Made by a program: the position numbers and the translations under genes. Below are positions 1-6,469 of a DNA stretch of 6,730 nt, one piece after another (positions within the stretch are counted from its first letter, which is position 1; each line of letters starts with the position of its first letter). Origin of the DNA: an uncultured Nitrosomonadales bacterium (GTDB taxonomy: Bacteria; Pseudomonadota; Gammaproteobacteria; Burkholderiales; Methylophilaceae); NCBI GenBank assembly GCA_946481065.1, contig CAMLMA010000095.1, forward strand, positions 1-6,730. The letters run 5' to 3'. Below the pieces are notes generated by a model. That model did not search any database and was not told the DNA's origin. It saw only the letters and a list, made by a program, of their open reading frames with translations.

Positions 1-1
1 T

Positions 2-33
2 GGGCAAGCAAGCCTAGTCTACTCTGCTTGCCC
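2..33. repeat. Perfect 9-bp inverted repeat downstream of glgP, possible terminator stem
   Basis: GGGCAAGCA at 2-10 is matched by its exact reverse complement TGCTTGCCC at 25-33, with a 14-nt loop. It lies about 70 bp beyond the glgP stop codon, where a transcription terminator would be expected. The window ends one base further on, so it cannot be seen whether a T-tract follows on the minus strand. The loop is longer than in a typical intrinsic terminator. Confidence 0.45.
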
Positions 34-102
34 GCACAGTTCCAAGGCGGCACGCGCAGCGCCGAGATCGCCAGCCGGCCACGATGGGCCAGACGCCGGC
101 GG

Positions 103-2601
103 TCAGCGCTTGACCGGTGTGACCTTCCAGATATTGCGTACGTATTCGCCGATGGTACGGTCACTGGAGAACTTGCTCATGCGCGCCACGTTGAGGACGG
201 CGCGGCGCGTCCATTCCTCGCGGTTACGATAGAGCGCACTGACCTTGTCCTGGGTCTCGACATAGCTGGCGTAATCGGCCAGCAGCATGTAGTGGTCGCC
301 CTTGTGCAGCAAGGTATCGAAGATCGCCTGGTAGCGCCCCGGCTCGTCCACCGAGAAGAAGCCCCCGGCGATCATGTCGAGCACTTCACGCAGCTCGGCG
401 TTGGCATGATAGTAATCCCATGGGTTGTAGCCGGCGGCCTTGGTCTCGGCGACTTCCTGCGTCGTGAGGCCGAAGATGAAGATATTGTCGTCGCCGACCT
501 CTTCCTTGATCTCGACATTGGCGCCATCGAGCGTGCCGATAGTGAGCGCGCCATTGAGCGCCATCTTCATGTTGCCGGTACCTGATGCCTCGGTGCCAGC
601 CGTGGATATCTGCTCGGAGAGGTCGCTGCCGGGGAACAACAGCTCGGCAGCGGAGACTTCATAATTGGGATAGAACACCACCTTGAGCTTGTCGCCCACG
701 GCAGGATCGTCGTTGACGATGGCGGCGACATCGTTGATGAGGCGGATGATCTGCTTGGCCATCCAGTAGCCGGGCGCTGCCTTACCGCCGAAGATCACCG
801 TACGCGGCGTGAAATCCTTGCCGCCATCTTTGCGGATACGGTTATAGAGCGTGATGACATGCAACAGGTTGAGCAGTTGGCGCTTGTATTCGTGGATACG
901 CTTGATCTGCACGTCGAACAGGCTGTCGGTATTGAGTTTCACGCCGGTCAGCTGCTCGATGCGGTTCGCCAGGCGCTGTTTGTTATGCTGTTTGACGCTA
1001 TGGAAAGCCTTGCGGAAATCCGCGTCATCCGCGAGTGGCGTGAGCTTGACCAGCTTGGAAAGGTCTTTCTGGAAGCCGTCGCCGATCACCGAAGCGATCA
1101 GGTGGGTCAGCCCCGGATTGCACTGGTTGAGCCAGCGCCGCGGGGTGATGCCATTGGTGACATTGATGAACTTGCCCGGATAGATGCGGTTGAAATCGGC
1201 GAACAGCGTGGTCTTGAGCAGTTCGCTGTGCAGCGCAGCCACGCCGTTCACGGTATGGCTGCCGACGACGGCCAGGTGAGCCATGCGCACACGGCGGCCA
1301 TGACTCTCGTCGATGATGGAGACGCGACTCAGGAGGTCGGTATCGCCGGGGAACCTGTGGTTCACCATGTGCAGGAATTCGTGGTTGATCTGGTAGATGA
1401 TCTCCAGATGCCGCGGCAACAGGCGACCGAACAGCTCGACAGGCCAGGTCTCCAGGGCTTCCGGCATGAGCGTGTGATTGGTGTAGGCGAAGATGCGGTT
1501 GACCATCTTCCAGGCCTGATCCCATTTCAGGCGGTGCACGTCGACCAGCTGGTACATCATCTCCGCGACCGCGACCGCCGGGTGCGTGTCATTGAGCTGG
1601 ATGGCGATCTTCTCCGGCAAGAGTTTCCAGTCGCTATGCTGGGCGAGGAAGCGGCGCAGGATATCCTGGATGGAAGCGGAGACGAAGAAATACTGCTGGC
1701 GCAGACGCAGCTCCTTGCCGGATTCGGACGTATCGTTCGGATACAGCACCTTCGAGATGTTCTCCGTGGCGTTACGCTCCTCCACCGCTTTCTCGTAGTT
1801 GCCGTCGTTGAAGTGCGTGAGATCGAACTCGCGCGCGGCCTTGGCGGACCAGAGGCGCAGGTTGTTCACCGTCTCTGTGCCATAGCCGGGGATGGGCACA
1901 TCGTAGGCCATCGCCAGCACATGCTCCTCGTCCACCCAGTGGCGCTCGATGCCGCGCTCACCCGGAAACTCGACGACGTGGCCGAAGAACTTGACGACAT
2001 AGGTACTCTCCGGCCGCTGGAACTCCCAGATATTGCCGTAGCGTAGCCAATTATCCGGATTCTCGATCTGCTGGCCGTTATTGATGGACTGGCGGAACAT
2101 GCCGTACTCGTAGCGGATGCCGTAGCCTGTGCCGGGGATATCCATGGTCGCCATGGAATCAAGAAAACAGGCGGCAAGACGACCGAGACCACCATTACCC
2201 AGCGCCGCGTCGTTCTCCATCTCCACGACATTCTCCAGATCCTTGCCCAGGGCGCTCAGGCCCTCCTTCACTTCCTCCTCGATGCCGAGGTTGAGCGCGG
2301 CATTGGAGAGCATGCGACCGATCAGGAATTCGAGCGAGAGGTAATAGACGCGCTTCGGATCCTCATGGTAGTAGGCTTCCGATGTCTTGACCCAGCGCTC
2401 GACGACATGATCGCGCACGGTATAGGCCGTGGTGGCGTACCAGTCGCGCGGCGTGGCGACCGCACTGGTCTTGAAGGTAGAAAAGGTCAGGTGATTCTGC
2501 AGGGCCTGGGCGATCGGGGTCTTTTCCGTGGTGATGTCAGTGGTGATGGTAGGCGTCTTGGCTTGCTGCTTGCTCGCTGCGTTGGCTTTAGGACTCGTCA
2601 T
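103..2601 (-). CDS. glgP: Glycogen/starch/maltodextrin phosphorylase (GT35 family)
   Basis: Cytoplasmic PLP-dependent enzyme that releases glucose-1-phosphate from the non-reducing ends of alpha-1,4-glucans by phosphorolysis. The 832-residue protein is full length (E. coli GlgP is about 815) and matches that type throughout. Seen motifs are YYLSLEFLIGR at 86-96, the glycine-rich GNGGLGRLAACFLDS near 135-149, NDTHP at 337-341, VTNGITPRRW at 481-490, QIKRIHEYKRQL at 565-576 and the PLP site EASGTGNMKM at 671-680, with Lys679 as the predicted Schiff-base lysine. The first 30 or so residues are Thr/Lys/Ala-rich and about 17 longer than E. coli GlgP. The ATG at 2599-2601 has only a weak GAAAGA ribosome-binding match. 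No other glycogen genes are in the window. A terminator separates it from exbD upstream, so it is probably transcribed alone. GlgP and MalP cannot be distinguished with certainty from sequence reading. Confidence 0.97.
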   Translation of the reverse strand: MTSPKANAASKQQAKTPTITTDITTEKTPIAQALQNHLTFSTFKTSAVATPRDWYATTAYTVRDHVVERWVKTSEAYYHEDPKRVYYLSLEFLIGRMLSNAALNLGIEEEVKEGLSALGKDLENVVEMENDAALGNGGLGRLAACFLDSMATMDIPGTGYGIRYEYGMFRQSINNGQQIENPDNWLRYGNIWEFQRPESTYVVKFFGHVVEFPGERGIERHWVDEEHVLAMAYDVPIPGYGTETVNNLRLWSAKAAREFDLTHFNDGNYEKAVEERNATENISKVLYPNDTSESGKELRLRQQYFFVSASIQDILRRFLAQHSDWKLLPEKIAIQLNDTHPAVAVAEMMYQLVDVHRLKWDQAWKMVNRIFAYTNHTLMPEALETWPVELFGRLLPRHLEIIYQINHEFLHMVNHRFPGDTDLLSRVSIIDESHGRRVRMAHLAVVGSHTVNGVAALHSELLKTTLFADFNRIYPGKFINVTNGITPRRWLNQCNPGLTHLIASVIGDGFQKDLSKLVKLTPLADDADFRKAFHSVKQHNKQRLANRIEQLTGVKLNTDSLFDVQIKRIHEYKRQLLNLLHVITLYNRIRKDGGKDFTPRTVIFGGKAAPGYWMAKQIIRLINDVAAIVNDDPAVGDKLKVVFYPNYEVSAAELLFPGSDLSEQISTAGTEASGTGNMKMALNGALTIGTLDGANVEIKEEVGDDNIFIFGLTTQEVAETKAAGYNPWDYYHANAELREVLDMIAGGFFSVDEPGRYQAIFDTLLHKGDHYMLLADYASYVETQDKVSALYRNREEWTRRAVLNVARMSKFSSDRTIGEYVRNIWKVTPVKR

Positions 2602-2694
2602 AACCGGCGTCTTTCAGAATAAATGCTGTAGGTGCAAAAGACTTGGACAGTGTTCAACTGGCTGAAGGGACTGTGTCAAGAAGAGGTATGCTTG

Positions 2695-2703
2695 ATTCTA
2701 GCA
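2695..2703 (-). promoter_or_regulatory. Candidate extended -10 promoter for glgP
   Basis: On the minus strand TGCTAGAAT matches the extended -10 pattern TGnTATAAT with one mismatch. It lies in the 190-bp gap between the exbD terminator and glgP and would give a leader of roughly 85 nt. There is no good -35 at the usual distance. This is a weak call by eye. Confidence 0.3.
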
Positions 2704-2781
2704 AAAATCAGTCCCGCTGACGGCGGCAAAACCATGACAAATCCGAATATCGCCAGTACCGCGCGCCGAGCGGCCTGCACC

Positions 2782-2806
2782 AAAGAAAACGGGCGCCGAA
2801 GCGCCC
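2782..2806 (-). terminator. Rho-independent terminator ending the hemP-tonB-exbBD unit
   Basis: Reading the minus strand, GGGCGC, loop TTCG, GCGCCC (plus positions 2791-2806) is followed at once by GTTTTCTTT. A 6-bp all-GC stem with a UUCG tetraloop and a T-rich tail, 22 bp past the exbD stop, is a textbook intrinsic terminator. Confidence 0.9.
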
Positions 2807-2827
2807 ATTCGGCATCCTAGGTGATGA

Positions 2828-3250
2828 TCAGGGATTGGGTGTGCTGACGAATCCCAGTGCCTTGATGCCCGCATTGTGTGCATCGGCCATCAGCGCGGCC
2901 AGCACCTGATAGCGCGTCTCCTTGTCGGCACGCACCCTGACTTCCGGCTGGGGGTCGAGCTTGGCCGAGGCCTGCAGCTTGCGCGTCAACTCACCTTCCA
3001 CCAGCTTGGCTTCGTTCCAGTAGACCTGCCCCTGGGCGTCGATCGAGATGTTGATGATCTCAGGCTTTTCAGGCGCAGGCTGGCTGCTGGCTTGCGGCAG
3101 ATCGATCTTGACCGCATGGGTCAGCAAGGGCGCAGTGATGATGAAAATCACCAGCAATACCAGCATGACGTCGACCAGCGGCGTGGTGTTGATCTCCGAC
3201 ATCGGCGCGGTATGGCTCTCGCCGCCGAACTGGTTGCCGGAGCCGATCAT
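2828..3250 (-). CDS. exbD: Biopolymer transport protein ExbD
   Basis: Inner-membrane subunit of the TonB-ExbB-ExbD motor, which converts proton-motive force into TonB movement to energise outer-membrane receptors. The 140-residue protein is of normal length. It has a short cytoplasmic N-terminus containing EINTTPLVDVMLVLL (19-33), one membrane segment (about 24-44) and a periplasmic domain from about 48. Asp27 in the membrane segment corresponds to the essential Asp25 of E. coli ExbD. The start is supported by AGAGG seven bases upstream and by the ATGA overlap with the exbB stop, which implies translational coupling. TolR is related, but the adjacent tonB and the iron-type promoter favour ExbD. 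Confidence 0.95.
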   Translation of the reverse strand: MIGSGNQFGGESHTAPMSEINTTPLVDVMLVLLVIFIITAPLLTHAVKIDLPQASSQPAPEKPEIINISIDAQGQVYWNEAKLVEGELTRKLQASAKLDPQPEVRVRADKETRYQVLAALMADAHNAGIKALGFVSTPNP

Positions 3251-3993
3251 GCCGTGACCTCTTTCAGGTGTGCATGGGACTTGGCGCTTGCCGCATTGCG
3301 CGCGTTGGTCGCGTTGAGCAACGGCGCGCCGGTGGTCAGCAAGGTATGCAGGTCATGCGCGAAGCCTTCGATCTGCGCCAGCAGCACACGGTTGCCGCGC
3401 ACCAGCGCGTTGTAGGCCAGCACGGCGGGGATCGCCACGGCGAGACCGATGGCGGTCATGATCAGGGCCTCGCCAACCGGGCCGGCCACCTTGTCCAAGG
3501 TCGCCTGGCCGCTGATGCTGATACTGGCCAGCGCGTGGTAGATACCCCATACCGTGCCGAACAGGCCAACGAAAGGCGCGACGCTACCCACCGAAGCCAG
3601 TACGGTCAGCCCGGACTCCAGCCGCGCGTTCTCCTGGCTAATGGCACGGCGCATGACGCGGGCGATGAATTCGTCCTGGCTGCAGGCATCGCCGAGCCGC
3701 TTGCTGGCGTGTTGCTGATGATGCTCCGCCGCTTCAACAGACTGTTGTGCGAGACGCGCCACAGGGCTTGCGCCGGATTGCGCACGGACTGCAGCATCCA
3801 GCGTAGCCGCCTGCCAGAACTGACGAATGTAAGCGACTGTGGCGCTGCGCGCGCGCAAGAGCTGTACGCTCTTGACCAGCATCAGGTACCAGCTGGCGAC
3901 AGACATCACCAGCAATATCAAGGCGACCGTGATGGAGATCGGACCGCCATTGACGATGAAGGCCCAACTATTGAATTCTTGACCGTGTTCCAT
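3247..3993 (-). CDS. exbB: Biopolymer transport protein ExbB (MotA/TolQ/ExbB proton channel family)
   Basis: Inner-membrane scaffold and proton-path subunit of the TonB motor. The 248-residue protein shows three membrane segments at about 18-40, 129-152 and 173-197, with a cytoplasmic loop between the first two, as expected for ExbB/TolQ. Thr147, Glu175 and Thr180 line up with the functional E. coli residues Thr148, Glu176 and Thr181 at a constant offset of one. The ATG at 3991-3993 is the only good start, since an in-frame TAG lies a few codons upstream. Its ribosome-binding site is weak (AGAAAG). A 140-bp gap without a gene separates it from tonB. The last four bases overlap exbD. The TolQ alternative is unlikely next to tonB and in the absence of tolA, tolB and pal. 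Confidence 0.95.
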   Translation of the reverse strand: MEHGQEFNSWAFIVNGGPISITVALILLVMSVASWYLMLVKSVQLLRARSATVAYIRQFWQAATLDAAVRAQSGASPVARLAQQSVEAAEHHQQHASKRLGDACSQDEFIARVMRRAISQENARLESGLTVLASVGSVAPFVGLFGTVWGIYHALASISISGQATLDKVAGPVGEALIMTAIGLAVAIPAVLAYNALVRGNRVLLAQIEGFAHDLHTLLTTGAPLLNATNARNAASAKSHAHLKEVTA

Positions 3994-4133
3994 GTTGACT
4001 GTGCTTTCTGGCTATCGATTGATTTTAAGTGTCGTTCATACTGTTTAAGTGGATGCTGATGCATGTCCAGCGCTGCTCCGCAAAGTCTGCCCACCAAGAA
4101 ACTGCCTAGCGAACAGCCAATGCCGTCGCAGGG

Positions 4134-4913
4134 TCAGCCGTCCAGCGAGAACTTCAGAGGCACCAGCACATAAGCGCTGATCGCCTGGCTACCTTTTCTT
4201 GCCGGGATGAAGCGCCACTTCTTCACCGCATCCATCGCCGCCTTGTCGAGCCGGTTGAAGCCGCTGCCGGACTCAAGCTCGACCGATTGCGGGGCGCCCT
4301 GCTCGGACACCAGCACCCGCAGCAGAACCCGTCCCTGCTCGCCGATCCGGCGCGACAAGGTCGGGTAATCCGGTGGCGGATTCTTCAGGTAAGCCGCGCC
4401 GAACTTGGGTTCGATGACCGGCTCCTCCTTGGGTGGCTCAGGCGCCTTGACTACCTCCTGCTTCGGCGGCTCGGGCTGTGCCACCTGCTCGGCGACCTTG
4501 ACTGGTTCAGGCGCGATCACGGGTGGCGCAGGTGTAGGTTCAACGACTTCAGGTTTCGGCTCTGGCCTGGGTTCGGGTTTTTTGGGCGCGGGTGTCACTT
4601 TCCTGACGACGGGCTTGGGTTCTGGCGGTGTCGGCTCAGGCGCCTTGAGCTCGGGCGCCGGGTTCTCCACCAGGCTCACCATCATCGGGGTTTCCGGTGT
4701 ATCGATCGCGGGCGGCGTCGTCTGCCGGGCAAGCGCCAGGTAGAACAGCCCGACATGCAAAAGGATCACCAGCGCCAGGGTCGATGCAGACAGGCGACCC
4801 CGCGCCGCAGGCGTGGATTGAGGAACAGCGGGGCACAGGCTGCGCACGTTGCGGGCATCAGGGCGCGGCCGAACGGCTTGAAGGTTGAGGGCGTATATAG
4901 TTTCAGTGGACAT
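4134..4913 (-). CDS. tonB: Energy transducer TonB
   Basis: Periplasm-spanning protein that couples the ExbBD proton motor to TonB-dependent siderophore, heme or vitamin B12 receptors. With the start chosen here it has 259 residues. It shows a cytoplasmic N-terminus, one membrane anchor at about 43-62 containing His53 (counterpart of E. coli TonB His20), a long Pro/Glu/Lys-rich periplasmic spacer at about 65-170 with many EP and KP steps, and a C-terminal domain with NPPPDYPTLSRR near 178-189 and WRFIPARKG near 233-241, typical of TonB. The ATG at 4911-4913 has AGG seven bases upstream and overlaps the end of the upstream gene by 11 nt. An ATG at 4935-4937 would add eight residues, but its only GAGG sits directly against the start. 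The Ser of the E. coli SxxxH anchor motif is replaced by Val. Confidence 0.94.
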   Translation of the reverse strand: MSTETIYALNLQAVRPRPDARNVRSLCPAVPQSTPAARGRLSASTLALVILLHVGLFYLALARQTTPPAIDTPETPMMVSLVENPAPELKAPEPTPPEPKPVVRKVTPAPKKPEPRPEPKPEVVEPTPAPPVIAPEPVKVAEQVAQPEPPKQEVVKAPEPPKEEPVIEPKFGAAYLKNPPPDYPTLSRRIGEQGRVLLRVLVSEQGAPQSVELESGSGFNRLDKAAMDAVKKWRFIPARKGSQAISAYVLVPLKFSLDG

Positions 4914-5148
4914 TTCCGGACCTAGCGATGAATCCATCCTCTAATCGAGCCGCCTTCAATCTGGCGAGACGTGTTTCGGCCGCTTGCATTACCGCAGCCA
5001 GGGTATCGAACGCCGGCGTTTCAAGACGCAGGCTCATGGCGCCGATCTCCAGCTCCGCAACCTGGCAATCCTCGCAATAGACGACGCGACAGCCTGCTTC
5101 GCCTGCGAGGACGACACGATGACATGCGTTTTCCGGTTTCATGTGCAT
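4903..5148 (-). CDS. Small cysteine-containing protein of unknown function in the hemP-tonB operon
   Basis: I do not recognise this 81-residue protein with confidence. It has four cysteines in the first third (Cys9, Cys20, Cys25, Cys28), including CEDC, then a probable beta stretch (AELEIGAMSLRLETP, 31-45) and an amphipathic helix rich in Ala, Arg and Leu (about 46-69). There is no signal peptide or membrane segment, so it is probably cytoplasmic. The CxxC followed by 'hydrophobic-xIGxMSLRL-xxxxF' recalls a pattern I associate with small Cys proteins near iron genes, but I cannot name a family. It begins 3 nt after the hemP stop and overlaps tonB by 11 nt, so tight operon packing supports it being real. 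The start is uncertain: an alternative ATG lies two codons later. Metal binding or redox sensing is inference only. Confidence 0.75.
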   Translation of the reverse strand: MHMKPENACHRVVLAGEAGCRVVYCEDCQVAELEIGAMSLRLETPAFDTLAAVMQAAETRLARLKAARLEDGFIARSGNVH

Positions 5149-5151
5149 CGC

Positions 5152-5358
5152 TTACTTGGTCAGGATCAGCTTGCCCTGGCCGGTCAGCCGCAACCGGTAT
5201 TCCACGCCGTGGTGCTCGATCACCGCCTCACGCTTGCCCGCCAGCAACGCGTGGCTGCTCCAGCGCAACAGGTCGGCTGCTGCACAGCTCGCCTTATCGG
5301 GCGCGCTTTCCCCCATCAACTCAGGTGTTGCAGGTAATGCCATCAGGGTGTCAGTCAT
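5152..5358 (-). CDS. hemP: Hemin uptake protein HemP/HmuP family
   Basis: Small protein of the HemP family, found beside heme and TonB genes; in Bradyrhizobium and Burkholderia, members (HmuP/HemP) are needed to activate heme-receptor gene expression. The family signature is the C-terminal block SSHALLAGKREAVIEHHG followed by VEYRLRLTGQGKLILTK, which ends the protein. I chose the ATG at 5356-5358 (68 residues) because TGAGG lies six bases upstream and the predicted leader is then about 28 nt. ATGs at 5377-5379 and 5371-5373 would add seven or five residues, but they lack a Shine-Dalgarno sequence and would leave almost no leader. It is the first gene of the Fur-box-controlled hemP-orf81-tonB-exbB-exbD unit. 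No heme receptor or transporter lies nearby in this window, so whether it serves heme specifically is open. Confidence 0.9.
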   Translation of the reverse strand: MTDTLMALPATPELMGESAPDKASCAAADLLRWSSHALLAGKREAVIEHHGVEYRLRLTGQGKLILTK

Positions 5359-5393
5359 CGTGGCCTCAGGCATGCTCATGGCTGTGAATGTTG

Positions 5394-5422
5394 ATGATAA
5401 CGATTCTCATTTGTGAAGTCAA
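5394..5422 (-). promoter_or_regulatory. Sigma70 promoter with overlapping Fur box upstream of hemP
   Basis: On the minus strand TTGACT (5417-5422), a 17-bp spacer and TATCAT (5394-5399) form a good sigma70 promoter. A Fur operator lies across the spacer and -10: TGATAACGATTCTCA at 5395-5409 matches the 7-1-7 pattern TGATAAT-N-ATTATCA at 12 of 14 positions. Fe-Fur bound here should block RNA polymerase, so the hemP-tonB-exbBD unit should rise in iron starvation. The site was read by eye. Confidence 0.88.
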
Positions 5423-5466
5423 TGCTATGTCCATGTATTCAATTAAATTTAGGATCGAACTTGGGC

Positions 5467-5489
5467 AAAAAAAGGCCGCTCGCGCGGCC
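5467..5489 (-). terminator. Rho-independent terminator after the S4 paralogue
   Basis: On the minus strand GGCCGC, loop GCGA, GCGGCC (5474-5489) runs directly into seven Ts (5467-5473). The all-GC stem with a GNRA-type loop and a clean T-tract starts about 32 bp past the S4 stop. It separates this unit from the hemP promoter, so the two are independent transcripts. Confidence 0.93.
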
Positions 5490-5521
5490 AAGATGAGGAG
5501 AAACAACTTGGTACAACACCA

Positions 5522-6139
5522 TTACAGGCGATTGGCGTAATACTCCACCACCTGTTGCACATCCACCGGAAACGGCACATCTTCGGCCGCCGGCAAGTGC
5601 ATGATCCTGGCCTGCTGGCCTTGTGCGTCCCAGACTAACCATTCCGGGCGGGTCAGCGGCATGTCCTTGAGCGTTTCCAGCACCATGGGCAATTGCTGGC
5701 TGGACGACTTCAGCGTCACCTCATCGCCGACCTTGAGCCGCATGGATGGGATGCTGGCGAGCTTACCGTTGAGCAAGACATGACGATGATTGACCAGCTG
5801 CCGTGCCGCTGCGATGGTGGGCGCATAACCGGCACGATACACAACGTTGTCGAGACGTCGCTCGAGCAATGACAGCAACGTCTCGCCTGTCGGCGCCTGA
5901 CCGCGACGCGCATCCATCATCAGGCGGCGCAGCTGGCGTTCGGATAAGCCATAGTTGAAACGCAGCTTCTGCTTTTCCATGAGCTTGACGCCGAAATCCG
6001 ATTTCTTGCGTCGCACAGCGCGCGCGCCGTGCTGGCCTGGCGGGGTCGGGCGCGATTCGATACTTTTGCGCGATAGCCCAGGCAGCTCGACGCCAAGGGC
6101 ACGCATCACTTTCAATCTAGGGCCGGTAAAGCGGGACAT
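5522..6139 (-). CDS. rpsD: 30S ribosomal protein S4 paralogue (cysteine-free, cyanobacterial/plastid-like)
   Basis: S4 (uS4) nucleates 16S rRNA assembly and shapes decoding accuracy at the S4-S5 interface. The 205-residue protein is complete: N-terminal region with PPGQHGAR at 33-40, EKQKLRFNYGLSERQL at 55-70, LLERRLDNVVYR at 91-102, and an S4 RNA-binding domain at about 95-157 containing ARQLVNH and VGDEV, followed by the usual C-terminus ending VVEYYANRL. Start ATG has AGGAG five bases upstream. It contains no cysteine. ELPGLSRKS (18-26), KLRFNYGL and APTIAAARQLVNH match the cyanobacterial/plastid form rather than E. coli S4, and PGQHG sits four residues earlier than in E. coli. It lies in an iron-type unit rather than beside rpsM, rpsK and rpoA, so it is probably a second copy; the main rpsD must lie elsewhere. 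It follows the unknown 93-residue gene by 21 bp. Incorporation into ribosomes is inference. Confidence 0.93.
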   Translation of the reverse strand: MSRFTGPRLKVMRALGVELPGLSRKSIESRPTPPGQHGARAVRRKKSDFGVKLMEKQKLRFNYGLSERQLRRLMMDARRGQAPTGETLLSLLERRLDNVVYRAGYAPTIAAARQLVNHRHVLLNGKLASIPSMRLKVGDEVTLKSSSQQLPMVLETLKDMPLTRPEWLVWDAQGQQARIMHLPAAEDVPFPVDVQQVVEYYANRL

Positions 6140-6160
6140 ACGAACTCCTGATTCATTGAT

Positions 6161-6442
6161 TCAATGCAGCGCCGCGCTTGCGGGGATCACGCTGGCGAAA
6201 GCGACACTGCGCGTTTCGACGATGGCTTGCCATTGGGTCACCAGCCGTTGCGCCACTTCACGCACCAGACGAGATTCGGCATAACGCGGCGCCGTCAGCT
6301 TGCGGGACAACTCCGCTGCAAGTGTCGCCAATTCCAGCGAAGGGCTTGCCGCATAGCGCGCTGCGACGCAGCACAAGGAAGCCATCACGGCGCTGGCATC
6401 CGGCAGGTCGTCGTCATGATGACTTGTATTCTCGGTGTTCAT
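6161..6442 (-). CDS. Unknown 93-residue protein, first gene of a Fur-box-controlled unit with S4 paralogue
   Basis: I do not recognise this protein. It starts with an acidic, His-containing stretch (HHDDDLPD, 8-15), then appears almost fully helical: a segment with adjacent cysteines (SLCCVAARY, 22-30), then AAELSRKL, ESRLVREVAQRLVTQWQAIVE (about 42-76) and a hydrophobic tail. There is no clear signal peptide or membrane segment; it is most likely cytoplasmic. The ATG at 6440-6442 has TGAGG seven bases upstream, with a predicted leader of only about 20 nt after the Fur-covered promoter. The S4 paralogue follows after 21 bp with no terminator between, so the two are co-transcribed. The promoter placement and ribosome-binding site are the main reasons to believe it is real. 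No function can be assigned. Confidence 0.75.
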   Translation of the reverse strand: MNTENTSHHDDDLPDASAVMASLCCVAARYAASPSLELATLAAELSRKLTAPRYAESRLVREVAQRLVTQWQAIVETRSVAFASVIPASAALH

Positions 6443-6469
6443 GGCAAGGCCTCAGTTAACATGCAACAA

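Noticed and set aside
859..2046. Long plus-strand open frame of 395 codons opposite glgP
   Set aside because: Antisense to a strongly conserved gene, with a composition (Asp, Gln, Val, His-rich) typical of reverse-frame readings of GC-rich genes, and no ribosome-binding site.
2651..2679. TTGACA at 2674-2679 (minus strand) as a glgP -35 box
   Set aside because: The hexamer is perfect, but at 16-18 bp spacing only TGAACA-like sequences are found, which are poor -10 boxes.
2632..2883. Small open frames between exbD and glgP on both strands
   Set aside because: They overlap the exbD terminator or the exbD end, and have no recognisable product or ribosome-binding site.
3268..4059. Plus-strand open frame of 263 codons opposite exbB
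   Set aside because: Shadow of exbB; Gln/Arg/His-rich product without recognisable domains.
4287..4925. Plus-strand open frames opposite tonB, including a Gly/Ser-rich one at 4405-4743
   Set aside because: They arise from the reverse reading of the Pro/Glu/Lys-rich TonB spacer.
5359..5379. Longer hemP with start at 5377-5379
   Set aside because: No Shine-Dalgarno sequence, and only about 8 nt of leader after the predicted transcription start; the ATG at 5356-5358 has TGAGG at good spacing.
5439..5642. Minus-strand open frame of 67 codons running across the S4 3' end and its terminator
   Set aside because: It starts inside S4 out of frame and passes through the terminator hairpin; no independent support.
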